Assembly (NCBI GenBank): GCA_014529385.2
Contig: CM043944.1
Span: forward strand, 181,333,304 to 181,397,303
DNA length: 64,000 nt
Direction of reading: 5' to 3'
From: Adiantum capillus-veneris
Lineage: Eukaryota; Streptophyta; Polypodiopsida; Polypodiales; Pteridaceae
The notes under the pieces are model-generated. The model did not search any database. It was not told where the DNA came from and saw only the letters and a program-made list of their open reading frames with translations. Position numbers and translations under genes: made by a program. This document shows, piece by piece, positions 1 to 14,720 of this stretch (the stretch's first letter is position 1; each line of letters opens with the position of its first letter).

Positions 1-2498
1 TGTTGCTTGTGCCTCTTCGATTCCTTTCAACATTTTGCATAAGATACTTAGGTCAATGCAAATCATTTTCTTCCTCATAGCTTACACAACCTACTTGTTT
101 CCTCTTCTCTAAAACTGTGACATTATCTCCTTCATAACTGGATGTTGATAAAGAGGAGCCCCCCGAGATTGTTGGCCACTTCTCTTACAACAATCACTGG
201 CGTGGACGCTCACTTTTGTTGTGCCCAACGAGCCAACTTTTTTGCAGAGGGTCCAACTCCATGATACCTACCCTCCACAAAGCTAGCGTCTTCACACTTT
301 GAAGCAAGGAATTAGATAGGTCAGACATACATGCATCATATAAGCTCAACATCTCTTTATTGCCCTCGCCTCTACTGCTAACCAGCTAGCATGCTTGGTT
401 TTTGCCAAGTTTGTCGTGGGTACGAACAATAAATCATCCATATCCTACACAAATTTTTCTATCAATTATGATTGAAGATGTTGCTTTCAACACAAACAAA
501 GAATATTTTTAGACAATTTTATCCCCATAGTGTTTTCTTCAACGAGGATACCGCACATGTCACCAACTCAACCAATAGTCCATTTGTGACAAATTAGAGT
601 CTGCCACTTTGCTCAAGGCCCACCAAGCTTGTATATGTTTCTATGTAGAGCCGTGGCTTCATCTTCACTTCGTGCACAATGCCATAATTCACAAAGATGC
701 CTATGCTCATCTTGGGAATTTTTGTGCACACATTGAATGTTGTGAATCTGCAGGCTCTGCTCCCAATGAAACAGACAAGAACACTCTCTACCTCCTATTT
801 TTTAATTTGGTTCACAGTTAAATATTGTACAGATTGCTCTCCATTTTGCTCCTATCTCATCGTCCACAAAAATTTAAAATTAGCCGGTAGATATTCATTG
901 TCGAGAAGCATGACAGTCATCATTTCCCAAAACACGATCTGTGTTTGGGTATCTTCTTCTTTCATCTCACATATAGCAATGGTTTGCATCTCTTGAATCA
1001 TGTACAATTGAGATGTAAACCACATAAAGGAGGTAAATGGGCAACAAACAATCAATATCTTGCATATTGAATACTTACATAGGATCATACACATGTGTAG
1101 CCATTGATGTCCATCCCACGACCCTACAAACATGGTCAAAGAAAACTCAGGTTCGTCGCAAAAATCTCCACTCCCATCTTGCCGCATTCTATTCACAAGC
1201 TCAATACCGGACCAGGGCCCAGTGGTAGACATCTTGAACACGTGGCATCTTTTCTGCGGATTGTTACATTGCCCAAGAAACAACATGCCATGAAAATATC
1301 TATATCCACATGTGTTCTTCAAGCGGAGCAATTGAGACTCTATCCCCACTCCTATTCTTATAGCACTTGCTTCTTTCAACATATGCTTAAATTTGAATGG
1401 AGCAGTCATAATTCAACATGATATTCTAAGCACATTAACTATTCTCTCAAAGAAACATACAATTTACCTTTGTGTATGAACCAATGGTCTCATCTCCTCC
1501 AAGATCGAGAGAAGCTTGTTGTTGTTTAGTTGTTCTCCATTTTCAAGAACAACTACTCTCATAACCATTTGTTTTGCAATATTCAGCTGCAAATGTCTTG
1601 GACCACTAGTAGAAACTTCGGTGACCACATAGGAAACAAGCTCTCTTGGATGCTCGATCGAAGATCTCAAAACACCTCTAGCTACCGAGTGGCTCTGAGT
1701 CTCTTGTGGATGAACAAACGTGTCCAATTGTTATCGGCGAGCAAATAATAAATAGTGCAAGGAGCAGAACTGGACTTCTTCCATAGTGGAAGCATTTTAG
1801 GGTTCCATTTGTCGAGCTTAGCATACCCAATGAAACATTGATGTCATCAATTTTCTTGTCCATGAGGTTTCATTTGCACGTCCGTTCATTGCTCTAATTG
1901 GACATGTCGTGTTATTGTAGATGAAGTGTCCTCTGCATTTACTATGCCTAATGATAGTTGGATACTTCATTCTTATATGTATAGGTTTCACCCAGCAATG
2001 ACCATAATATTACTGCCTCCCCCAAAATCTTTAGGGTTAACCATTGCATATTGGGCCGGACAGTCTTGGAGTATTGGCTCATTACAATCAGTATCCACAA
2101 AAAAACTAACTTTGCAGGACGATGAAGAAGCCATGTCTTGACATACATTGGTTCGTTGATAATTTCACAGTATGAAGGTGCATTTATAGACAATCTATAG
2201 TCACAAATATCTCCATAAATATCCACGTCTCCCACTACAAACCCTCTCTAAGCCTCCCTCCAATTTGAACCCAAATATCTAATTATATTGATGTCCACCT
2301 CCTTCTATTAAATCAACCCTTCCCCCATATATTCTTAGGTGGAATTTCTCCATGTAATAAATCCCCTATCTTCTCCCATCTCATATTGTAACATTAAAAT
2401 CTATGTATCTCACCAATCCTATCTCCCAATCTATCCCTCACACTATCTAAAAAACATGATCTCTCTAAATTAAAAAGGTGAAATAGAAACGTTCCATA

Positions 2499-2503
<5 letters not shown>
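1..2503. other. Low-coding stretch with weak minus-strand coding debris
   Basis: No gene is recognised here. On the minus strand several open segments follow one another (about 2235-1948, 1863-1678, 1727-1464 and 1409-852) and read like fragments of one decayed coding region; the longest is 185 codons. They show no motif I can place, and stops and frame changes separate them. The sequence from 2236 to 2503 is AT-rich and non-coding. These could equally be chance open frames in AT-moderate DNA, so I name no gene. Confidence 0.2.
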
Positions 2504-2536
<33 letters not shown>

Positions 2537-2547
2537 AACGTTCCATA

Positions 2548-2621
<74 letters not shown>
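2504..2621. repeat. Duplicated (CT)n microsatellite block
   Basis: Two (CT)n tracts (2504-2535 and 2553-2621) are separated by a short repeat of the unit that precedes the first tract (AAACGTTCCATATACCCC). Unit plus tract is therefore duplicated in tandem, probably by slippage or unequal exchange. Confidence 0.9.
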
Positions 2622-2624
<3 letters not shown>

Positions 2625-3120
2625 TTATCTCTTTGCACTTCTCTAGTGTAAAAGAGCCTTCTCTAGTGTAACAGAGAGTGAGAAATTAGGAGTGAGAGAT
2701 GGATAAGGAGAGAGCAAAAGGCGAAAGAGTTAGTGAGTGTGCTTGTGAGAGAGAGAGAGAGTGGAAGAGGAATACAAGATAATAGAGAGCTGAAAGGTGA
2801 GATTATTTAAATTTTTTAACATCTCTCACCATAAACTCAAATTATCTCTTCCACGTTGTTTATCCCTCACTCTTGTTATCTCTCTAGTTAATCTAGTGCC
2901 TAGCACCCACGACACGGCTCAAGAGAGAAAGAGATAGGGGTGATTGAAAAGGTGAATGAACGAGAAGAGAAGAGGGGGCTTAAAGCTCAAGATATGATTT
3001 TTGGGCATGTATAAGAGAACTTTTTACGTTGCTTTAAACTGCCTATAAAGCTGGCAAGAGTAGTCCATGAGAAGATTTAGAAGATTGAGAAGCTTTTACA
3101 TTGCTTTTTAGCAGAGATCT

Positions 3121-5309
<2,189 letters not shown>

Positions 5310-5314
5310 ATTAC
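5310..5314. repeat. Target-site duplication, left copy (ATTAC)
   Basis: ATTAC lies directly before the 5' LTR and again directly after the 3' LTR (10892-10896). A perfect 5-bp duplication is the expected footprint of Copia integrase and fixes both ends of the element. Confidence 0.95.
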
Positions 5315-5674
5315 TGTTAAGTATGGAGCCAGATTTACCCTTGTAATTTTCTGTGGTAAAAGCGCACATTTGTAAGGCCCCCATTATGAGGAGAAGCCAT
5401 CGTGCGTGAAGGAAAATCACTCACCGGAAACCAAAATTTTCACGGCCAAGAATCAGGGGCAACTTTAGGGGCCTCGGGGACGGAAGCGCCCGAGACTTTT
5501 TTCCCTCGCCGGAATATTCCTTTTTGCCGGAATATTATGGCCGGACGGCGGCCGGAAAGTGGTTGGAAAACAACCGTCGGTTGGCCGGTGGCTAGTAGTC
5601 AATGGCCGGTGGCCGGTGGTCGGAAGTCAATGGCGGGTGGTCGGTGGCCGAATTCAAAAGCGGACTTGTCTTTT

Positions 5675-5746
5675 CAAGGGCGGCCACACATGGGTGGATT
5701 GGAGGGTCCGATTTGGACTTATTCGCACAAGGGCGGCTACACATGG
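5675..5746 (+). promoter_or_regulatory. Direct repeat upstream of the LTR TATA box
   Basis: The 19-bp block CAAGGGCGGCYACACATGG occurs at 5675-5693 and 5728-5746, 53 bp apart, about 35-105 bp before the TATA box. The same pair is kept in the 3' LTR (10459-10477 and 10512-10530). Position and conservation suggest an enhancer-type element; no binding factor is identified. Confidence 0.5.
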
Positions 5747-5780
5747 CTGCCTCTCATAAGAGAGGGCAGCCCTTTTGGCC

Positions 5781-5788
5781 TATAAAAG
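5781..5788 (+). promoter_or_regulatory. LTR TATA box
   Basis: TATAAAAG lies in the 5' LTR, and the equivalent sequence is in the 3' LTR at 10564-10571. It would place the genomic RNA start near 5815 and is the likely pol II core promoter of the element. Confidence 0.75.
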
Positions 5789-6000
5789 GAGGCCATTTCT
5801 ACACACATTTCATAGTGTGAAGTTGATGGCAACAAGGTGAGTGTGAGGTGGTGAGAGTGAAGCAAGGCGGGAGCTCTATTAAGGGTTTAATCCCTTTGTA
5901 AACTACTTCTTCTTTTGAAGTGCTAAAGCCATTGAGTGGCTGGTTTCCCGTGGACGTAGCCCACATTGGGTGAACCACATATATCGTGTGTACTCTCTCT

Positions 6001-6052
<52 letters not shown>

Positions 6053-6139
6053 CTATAATCTCTTGTGTGTGAAATCTATCTCTCTCCATCAAGTAATCTA
6101 CTCAAATATCTATTTAGCTACGTCTTATTTCCTAACAAC

Positions 6140-6152
6140 TGGTATCAGAGCA
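6140..6152 (+). other. Primer-binding site (initiator Met tRNA)
   Basis: TGGTATCAGAGCA lies two bases after the 5' LTR. It is the standard plant LTR-element site complementary to the 3' end of initiator methionine tRNA. Confidence 0.95.
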
Positions 6153-6210
6153 AGGTTTGCTCGTAGCTAAATTATCTCAAGGAAAGGATTCCTTGAATTG
6201 AGTGGGAGTT

Positions 6211-9200
6211 ATGGCAGAGGAAGGGAAGCTCAAGATTGAGAAGTTCAACGGCAAAAACTACTAACATTGGAAGATGCATATTGAAGACTATCTGTACCAG
6301 AAGGATCTCTATTTGCCACTAGGCGGTCTTGCGAAGAAGCCCGCAATAATGGCAGATGAAGCATGGATTGTCCTTGATCGTAAGGCACTGGGAACAATCC
6401 GGTTAAGCTTGGCGTCAACGGTGGCCTTCAGTGTTTCGGAGATGAAGACCACGGAGGACTTGATGAAGTCACTTGACGACTTCTACGAGAAACCATCGGC
6501 ATCCAATAAGGTATTTCTTATGAAGCGCTTGTTCAATCTAAAGATGGCAGAGAATGGTTCAGTTGCATAACACCTAAATGACTTTAACACAAATATAAGT
6601 CAACTTCGATCGGTGAAAATCAATTTCGATGACGAAGTGCGAGCTCTCCTTATACTATCATCTCTACCGGATGGTTGGGACAGCCTTGTGATGGTTGTAA
6701 GTAATTCTATTTCTGGCACAAATACTCTTAAGTTTGATGATGTTGTGGGTGTTCTCCTAAGCGAGGAAATATGAAGGAGCAGCACAGAACACAGGAGAAT
6801 CATCAAGTGCTGCACTGTCAGTGGAAACAAGAGGAAGGCCTAAGGAAAGGTTCAAAAACCAAAAGGGTCGTGATCACTCAAGGCGGAGCAAGTCATGCAC
6901 AAAGTCAGTTCTTGAATGTTGGAACTGCAGCAAGAAGGGCCACGTCAAGAAGGATTGCTGGTCCAAGAAGAAGAAGGAGGCAGTGTCTCAAGACAACAAG
7001 CCAACATCGGAGGCCAATGTGGCAGGTAAAGTAGAGCAAGATGCTCTAATTCTCTCATTAGACAATGTGTCTAATTCCTGGATAGTAGATTCCAAGGCTT
7101 CATTCCATGCGACACCACACAAGCAACATTTCCAAGACTACACCAAAGGTAATTTTGGGTATGTATACTTGGGAGATGATGAAGCTTGTGAGATTGTCGG
7201 CAAAGGTACAGTTTCTGTCAAAACTGCTAATGGAAATGAGTGGAAGCTTAAAGATGTTAGGCATGTTCCTTCTCTTCGCAAAAATTTGATCTCTACAGGA
7301 CAATTGGATGATGAAGGTCACAACATTGCATTCGGAAACAAAAGGTGGAAGATCTCAAAGGGATCTTTGGTGGTTGCCAAGGGAGAAAAAGTCAGTATAC
7401 TTTACTTGTGTACTGTTAGCACGCAACCTTCAGCTTGTGCAGCAACTACAGAAGTTGACAATGCGATGTGGCACTACCGACTTGGGCATATGAGTGCCAA
7501 AGGAATGCAAATCCTTCAAACAAAGAAGCTTCTACCAGGTTTGAAAGAAGTGGACTTAGAGTTCTGTGAAGATTTTGTTTATGGTAAACAAAAGAGGGTA
7601 AAATTTCAAAAATCAGGAAATGAAAGAAAAAATAAAAAACTTGAGTTGGTTCATTCTGATGTTTGGGGTCCTGCAAGTACACCATCACTTGGTGGCTCAT
7701 TGTACTATGTAACATTCATAGACGATGCGACTAGAAAAACATGGGTTTATGTCATGAAGAATAAATCCGATGTATTTTCCATATTTCAAAGGTGGAAAGC
7801 CTTTGTGGAGAATGAAACAAGTACCAAGGTTAAATGCCTCAGATCCGACAATGGAGGCGAATATTGCAGCCAAGCTTTTGAAAGCTTTTGTGCTAGCAAT
7901 GGCATTCGGAGGCAAAGGACAACCCCAAGGACACCTCAACAAAATGGGATTTCGGAAAGGATGAACAGGACAATCATGGAGTGAGCACGAAGCATGCGGC
8001 TACATGCAGGCCTACCACTTGAGCTTTGGGCGGAAGCTGTAAGTACGTCTATGTACTTAATCAACCGGTCACCCTCAACGACATTGGATGGGGGAGTTCC
8101 AGAAGAGGCGTGGATAGGTAAACCGGTGAATTATGCATTTCTCAAAGTGTTTGGGTGTGAGGCTTTCATGCACATAGATAGAAGCCTAAGATCAAAGCTA
8201 GATGCAAAGTCCAAAAAGTGTTTCTTCATTGGCTATGGAGAAGGTGACTTTGGGTATCGCCTATGGAATCCTGAAGATGGTAAAATCTTAAGGAGTAGGG
8301 ATGTAACTTTTAACGAACAAAATATGTACAAAGATTACTTGGAAAGAAAACAAACAGGTGATGAGTACATGGAGCTTGAGGACGGTGAAGACTCAAGGAC
8401 TACAAACGGTGACAATGTGCAACAAAGTCAACCAAATGAGGAGCCTCAACCTATTCCCGGAAGATCTACAAGAGCAAGTAGACCTCCAGAAAGGTTTGTT
8501 CCTTCCTTCAACCATCTCTTGATCTCAGATTTTGGAGAGCCAGAATCATACGAAGAAGCTATGCAACAAGAATCCAAAGAAGAATGGACGAAGAGCATGC
8601 AAGCGGAGATGGACTCACTACATCGCAACCAAACATGGGAGTTGGTTGAGTTGCCTAAAGGTAAGCGGGCACTTCAAAACAAATGGGTGTACAAGCTGAA
8701 GGAAGAAGAAGGTGGGAAGAAAAGGTACAAGTTTAGGCTTGTGGTAAAAGGGTTTTCTCAAAAGAAAGGTATTGACTTCAATGAAATATTTTCTCCTGTT
8801 GTAAAAATGAACTCAATTAGGCTTGTCTTAAGCCTTGTGGATGCTCATGATCTAAATCTCGAGCAAATGGATGTCAATACGGCATTCCCTCACAGTGACT
8901 TAGAGGAGGAAATCTACATGCTTCAACCAAAGGGGTATGAAGTAAAAGATAAGGAGAAAATGGTTTGCAGATTAAAGAAGAGCTTGTATGGTTTAAAGCA
9001 AGCATCAAGACAATGGTACTTGAAGTTTGATCGATGGATTTTGGATCATGGATTCACAAGATGCAACTCGGATCATTGCGTCTACACGAAGAATTTGGGA
9101 GATGGGAAGTTCATCATCCTAATGTTGTATGTTGATGACATGCTGATTGCAAGTGCTAACATGCAGGACATCAAAGACCTAAAAGAGGAGCTGTCTAAAT

Positions 9201-10090
9201 CTTTTTCAATGAAAGATATAGGTGCTGCAAAGAGGATACTTGGTATGAAAATATCAAGGGACAGGAGGAAGAAGACAATAAAGCTATCTCAAGAAGATTA
9301 CATCAAGAAGGTACTAGAAAGGTTTGCAATAAAAAATGCAAAACCAGTTTCTACACCTTTGGTTGGTCATTTTAAACTAACGAAGGATATGTGTCCAAAG
9401 ACACAAGAGGAGATAGCCTATATGTCTAAAGTTCCATATACCGCAACGGTAGGTTCTCTAATGTATGCTATGGTTTGGACAAGGCCAGACATTGCACATG
9501 CAGTGGGAGTTGTGAGTAGGTTCATGGACAACCCAGGTAAAGAGAATTGGCAAGCTGTGAAGTGGATACTTAGGTATCTAAAAGAGACAACAACAAATGC
9601 TTTGTATTTTGGAGGAACTGATATTTTTCTAGAAGGGTATGCTGATGCAGATATGGTAGGTGACAAAGATACTCGAAGAAGCACTACTGGCTATGTGTTC
9701 ACGGTTGGAGGCACAACAGTAAGCTGGGCTTCAAAGCTGCAGAAAGTGGTTTCACTTTCTACCACGGAAGCAGAGCATGTAGCAATGACGGAGGCAAGCA
9801 AAGAAAGTCTGTGGCTTCACAGATTCTTAGAAGAGCTTGGATTCAAACAAGACAATTGTTTTTTGTACAGTGATAGCCAAAGCGCTATCCATCTTGCGAA
9901 GAACTCAGCCTTTCATTCAAGGACAAAGCACATTGAGGTGAGATATCACTTCATACGCACTCTTTTGGAAGAGAGACAGCTAAAGCTAGGAAAGGTGCAT
10001 ACAAGTGAAAATCTTGCAGACATGTTTACAAAGGTGGTCAACAAGGAGAAGTTGAGCTTTTGTTCATCTTCAATCGGCATTCAAGGATAA
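6211..10090 (+). pseudogene. Copia gag-pol, mutated
   Basis: Start chosen at ATG 6211 after the primer site; about 1,290 codons in all. Gag opens with a conserved F-N-G-x-N-Y segment and runs to a CCHC zinc knuckle (C-W-N-C-x4-H-x4-C near 6913-6960). The protease motif reads D-S-K-A-S near 7090, where the family has D-[ST]-G, so catalysis is doubtful. Integrase shows H-x3-H near 7480, with one of the paired zinc cysteines replaced by F (near 7570), and the D,D,E core (about 7650-7960). Reverse transcriptase has Y-V-D-D near 9130. RNase H follows (about 9640-9960) with an altered D-A-D-M-V-G motif. Breaks: TAA 6262-6264, TAA 6568-6570, a frameshift near 6770-6820 and TGA 7982-7984. The second half of pol (7994-10090, 698 codons) is fully open. 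Confidence 0.95.
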
Positions 10091-10139
10091 GAAGCCAGAA
10101 TGGAAAGCAGTCACAGATTTGGTTTGGAGATCAGTCTCT

Positions 10140-10149
10140 AAGTGGGAGA
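10140..10149 (+). other. Copia polypurine tract
   Basis: AAGTGGGAGA sits one base before the 3' LTR. This is the usual Copia second-strand primer sequence. Confidence 0.9.
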
Positions 10150-10150
10150 T

Positions 10151-10769
10151 TGTTAAGTATGGAGCCTGATTTACCCTTGTAATTTTCTGTGGTAAAAGCG
10201 CACATTTGTAAGGCCCCCATTATGAGGAGAAGCCATCGTGCGTGAAGGAAAATCACTCACCGGAAACCAAAATTTTCACGGCCAAGAATCAAGGGCAACT
10301 TTAGGGGCCTCGGGGGCGGAAGCCCCCAATACTTTTTTTTCCCTCGGCAGAATATTCCTTTTCGTCGGAAAGTGGTTGGAAAACAACCGTCGGTTGGCGG
10401 TGGCCGGTAGTCAATGGCCGATGGCCGGTGGCCAAATTCAAAAGCGGACTTGTCTTCTCAAGGGCGGCCACACATGGGCGGATTGGAGGGTCCGATTTGG
10501 ACTTATTCGCACAAGGGCGGCTACACATGGCTGCCTCTCATAAGAGAGGGCAGCCCTTTGGCCTATAAAAGGAGGCCATTTCTACACACATTTCATAGTG
10601 TGAAGTTGATGCAACAAGGTGAGTGTGAGGTGGTGAGAGTGAAGCAAGGCGGGAGCTCTATTAAGGGTTTAGTCCCTTTGTAAACTACTTCTTCTTTTGA
10701 AGTGCTAAAGCCATTGAGTGCTCGTTTCCCGTGGACGTAGCCCACATTGGGTGAACCACGTATATCGTG

Positions 10770-10806
<37 letters not shown>

Positions 10807-10891
10807 CTATAATCTCTTATGTGTGAAATCTATCTCTCTCCATTAAGTAATCTACTCAAATATCTATTTAGCTACGTCTTATTTCCTAACA
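10151..10891 (+). repeat. Copia 3' LTR (741 bp)
   Basis: It matches the 5' LTR, with the same TATA box and direct repeat but a shorter GGCCGG-repeat region and a (CT)n of only about 30 bases (10774-10803). Confidence 0.96.
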
Positions 10892-10896
10892 ATTAC
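10892..10896. repeat. Target-site duplication, right copy (ATTAC)
   Basis: Identical to 5310-5314. Confidence 0.95.
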
Positions 10897-12196
10897 CATG
10901 CATGGAGGAGAATGCATATTTCAAGAGCTTGGTAAGATGGTGTATCAAGCCCATTGTTCCCAATGGGGGATGTTTTCATAGCATCTTTTAACATCTCCTG
11001 AGAAAAGCGAAGTTGCAAGATTGGGGCGATTAATCACACAATCATAGATCGATTCCATGATCCACGATGATTGCAAATGGATATTATGACATAAAAGTGC
11101 TTTTTGATTGAGTTCTAGCCCGAGACTTGAGTGGTAGTATGCATGTTTTTAGAATGCAAGCCATAAGTAGTGAGATCTTCGAGTAACAACACGAGGAGCC
11201 ACATGTAATCCATATAAAGGCGTTTTTGTGTTGTTATAGATGGCTATGAGGTAAGGAAGGAAAAGGTGAAGTGAAAGAATAGGATGAAATTTCTCATGTA
11301 TTCTTTCCAAGGTTTTGTTAATCTCCTCATGCCAAAGTGAGAAGTCATCTCCTTGTAGACGTTTTTTGGCTTCCCTTTAACGCACCGAGGGAGAGACAGA
11401 GAGAGCAAGAGAGACGGAGTGGAGATTAACATAGAGAGACAGTAATGGCCATACAAAGAGAAAAAGAGAGAGCATCTTATCCCTCTCTCACCTCTTTATC
11501 TCACATCCTCCCTCTTCCTACCAAAAAGCTACAAGTGAGAGATTGAAAATAATTCTTAATTTCTATCTTTATAGCACCTTCTCTCTTCCAGCTATAGATA
11601 TATGTAATTGGATGCGTAGTGCCCTATTATATAGCTTCATGAGAGGTAGAGGGTGAGTGTGAAATAGAGCGTATAGTCAAAGAGGGGAAAGAGATTGTGA
11701 GGGGGAGAGATGGAGATAGAGAGTTGTTTATGGGGGCAAAGAGAGAGCAGTTTATAACGACACTAGAGATTGATGATATTGTTATGCAAATACAAATTTA
11801 AGAGATTTATAATAGACCATGGAAAAAAATCTGTGTTGGTCAAATTCATTTACAACGGTGATGCAATTGGGTAAGGACAAATTGATAAGACGCCCAACTT
11901 AGCCCACTTATATGGACAAAAACTATCTTTTGGTTGTTATTCTATTTCCGCCATTGAAGTGTATGACGACAAAGATGCTCCTCTCCCTTATGTTCCTCCC
12001 ATGGATACAGAGACTACTACCTTAAAGAAGGCAAAGGGTACCATTATTGTATGGCGCAAAAACAATTTGGTGAGAATCTGTATTCCTAGTTTTTAGCAAT
12101 TTTTGAGATGTCATAATCCATCTCGTAATCAAGAATTGTGCTAATTTTTTTCATCAAATTTCAAAAAAATCAAGAAAAGACGATAAAAAAGCAGAT
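10897..12196. other. Non-coding stretch, no gene seen
   Basis: Mixed AT-rich DNA with GAGA-rich patches (11390-11470 and 11640-11750). Short open frames only; no recognisable protein or RNA gene. Confidence 0.4.
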
Positions 12197-14720
12197 GTGT
12201 CCTTAACATCTAGTGTCTTAATTCCGCAAGCCACGCATGTCAGTAGTGTGCCCACATCACCCACTTTACCAAAATCAACACTCACCAAGGCAGGAAAAGG
12301 AAAGGCTCGAGTATATGAAGGCACCTCTACTAAGGTTGTTGCTGACGTGGAAGATTTTGATGATGAGATCGATGATAGAGAGATAGAAGCATACATGACA
12401 TCTAGAGCTACTACTGGAGATGACTTCCCAATTAACGAAGGCGTTACTCTACGTTTGCACATGTTGTCCAAGCATCTAAAGAGTTTATGATTGATTTTAA
12501 TTAGTCAATCATTGTGGTGTAAAATTGCTTTATGAATCATGCAAATCATGTAGAAGGAGCGAGAAACCTTAATGCCATGGGCTCCTCTATGTTGACTGTC
12601 AAAGCTAGAATAGGCGAGGCAGGTGAGTTGGGATCCCAAGTGTTTGGAACCATTGGCTGACATATCCTTGATTGAGGGGTATTACAAACCGAAAGGATCC
12701 TTTATTTGTTCTATTGGTGCCCCATTATATCCATCAATCAGAGTCAATGCCGAGATCACGTAGAAATGGGATCCCTTATGACAACAATTGAATAACCAGT
12801 TTGAAGCAAAGATTAAGGACACTTGTTTGTCAAATCTGTCTAAAAAAATGCTATACACTTGGAATGGAAATCACAGATTGGATGCACGGACGAGTGTCTT
12901 AAAAGAGAGTAAGTTTCTGTGTCATATTGCTTTGCAAGCATTCCATTAGTTGAAAAAGACCTCTATGAGATCTTGCACCATGCTATTGTCAAGTAAAGCT
13001 TACAAGATAGACATAAATCTCCATCCTCGAGTTAGAGTGGAGCTAGTGACAGTAGACTCCACAAACGAGGCATATATGCTATCTATCGTCATGCGTATAA
13101 ACGAGTATATGATGATAGATTAGTTACTTGCCATTTTAGCTTTGAGGAAGTCTCTTTCGTTGGATGTATCATTATCTATCCATTTGCAGATTGAACAACA
13201 TGGGCTACGTAGCATCATACATAGGCATGGTATGGATGGTGCATGCAATATGTCTCGCATCTACGGAAGCCATCATGGCTAAGCTCCTGAGTATTGTGTA
13301 TAATTGGATGGAGGCAGACATTGACAAAAGAGTAAAAAAGAAAGCACGGTACAATGTGCATGTTGCTTTAATGTCACATTTGTTACATCTCTCCCTTGGT
13401 TTCTTGAATTTAACGAGGGCGCCTTTCCTCCGAACAAGGAGAAAGTACACAACGATGATGTGAAGGACAGAGAAGAACGTGCTCAACAACATGCTCGTGC
13501 CTCAATCACCTCCAAATTTATCATTGCTCGGAGGTTCCTACCCAGTCGAGTGTGCAAGTTTCGCACAGAGATGATACAACAACTACATCTCATGTGTGGA
13601 ACTTGATACTTTCGTATTAGAATTTGATGATTAAGATGCTATTATAATGTTATGTGACAAGCAATTTGGTGTTGTGCAACTTGAGAAACCCACTGAGACA
13701 AACCCAGACAAAAGCAAATAGTAGATTTCAATGTATTTTTTTCCCTTGCGAACAAACTGTTGTAGCAATACCTAGGCTTGTAACAAGAAATTGTTTTGTG
13801 TGTGTTTTTTTTGCTATTAGGGAGAAAAGGGATCGGCATGACCTTCAAAGACATAATTGATTTTGTGATTAGTTTAGATATAGAGATAATGGATGTGTCA
13901 GGTCTGCCAATAGTGATGTACTCATCATCTGGTAGATCTCCTAATGCAAGAGTTGCTATATTCATGATAAATCTTCTACATTTGTAGGTTTTATGTTTTT
14001 TTTTGGTTAAGCCAGAAACTGATACGTACGACCTTTGTAATGTTTCGGGTACTAATGGCGGACATATTCAGATTGCGCATTTTAGTCTAGAAAAATCGAA
14101 GGAAGAGACAAAAAATGCTATGTTGAGCCTCGTCCAACTACATGTAGTTGAGAAAGGCATGTGTGTAGTTTGTGATGAGATGTGGATTTAGCTGTCAGTG
14201 CTTCGATTTTGTTCCTACCCACCAATAGTCGTGTTCATGGGTTGTCCGATACAATGATTTTGCATGGAACAATGCCAATTTGGTCGCTTGGCTCATCTTG
14301 TACATGCAACGATCGAGTATAGAGGAGTTTTTGTCGTGATGTGCTAAGTAGATGATTATGCAATGATGAGAGACGTCATGAGATCTATCGGATGGCTAAA
14401 GAACCACTTGAATGCGATAGTCTACAAGACACCAATATGCAAAAAAAAAACAACAGAATGGTTCGTTCATTGCTGTCATCGTCATGGACAGCCATGGAAT
14501 CACCACGCGAGACACTTGGTTTGATCCACTCGAGGAGGAAGACTGGCCAAAAGAAAAAGACGGCACACCGTTGAGAGGTAAATTGATATATTATTCATTC
14601 CTTTTGCCCTTTTTTGTGTTAATATTCATAGAAAGATCTACTCGAAACCTGGAGGTTGTCTCAAGTGAGTGCACAAGTCTGCGCTATATTGAGCAGATTT
14701 GGCATGTAAAAACACTGTAG
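12197..14720 (+). pseudogene. Decayed multi-exon gene with GNHR (ParB/Srx-like) motif
   Basis: An open frame (12197-12490, acidic, low complexity) is followed by long coding-like stretches, mostly in the same frame, separated by a few stops and one local frame change (about 12490-12650). Near 12830-12900 the frame reads K-K-M-L-Y-T-W-N-G-N-H-R-L-D-A, which resembles the G-N-H-R core of ParB/sulfiredoxin-like domains; that comparison is my inference. It is followed near 12998-13120 by a segment rich in V, L and E. Another coding-like block (about 13823-13987) starts after a possible AG acceptor; a block at 14003-14191 reads N-G-G-H-I-Q-I-A-H-F-S-L-E-K. A GT...AG pair (about 14578-14633) could be an intron. 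I do not recognise the family. It may be a relic of a repeated gene family or mobile element of non-seed plants. Confidence 0.35.

Larger units (their letters stand above)
5315..6137 (+). repeat. Copia 5' LTR (823 bp)
   Basis: It is bounded by TG and CA. It matches the 3' LTR over nearly its full length but is 82 bp longer, because of extra GGCCGGTGG-type repeats near 5575-5650, an extra segment near 5520-5560 and a longer (CT)n tract (about 5994-6049). Point differences are few compared with these length changes. Confidence 0.96.
5315..10891 (+). mobile_element. Complete Ty1/Copia LTR retrotransposon
   Basis: The element is 5.58 kb with LTRs that begin TGTTAAG and end CTAACA, a primer-binding site matching initiator methionine tRNA (6140-6152), one gag-pol region (6211-10090), a polypurine tract (10140-10149) and a perfect 5-bp target duplication. 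The order protease, integrase, reverse transcriptase, RNase H is the Copia order. The general layout resembles Tnt1/Retrofit-type plant elements, but I cannot place the lineage. Gag-pol has two stops and a frameshift in gag and one stop in integrase, so this copy cannot make an intact polyprotein. Confidence 0.97.
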
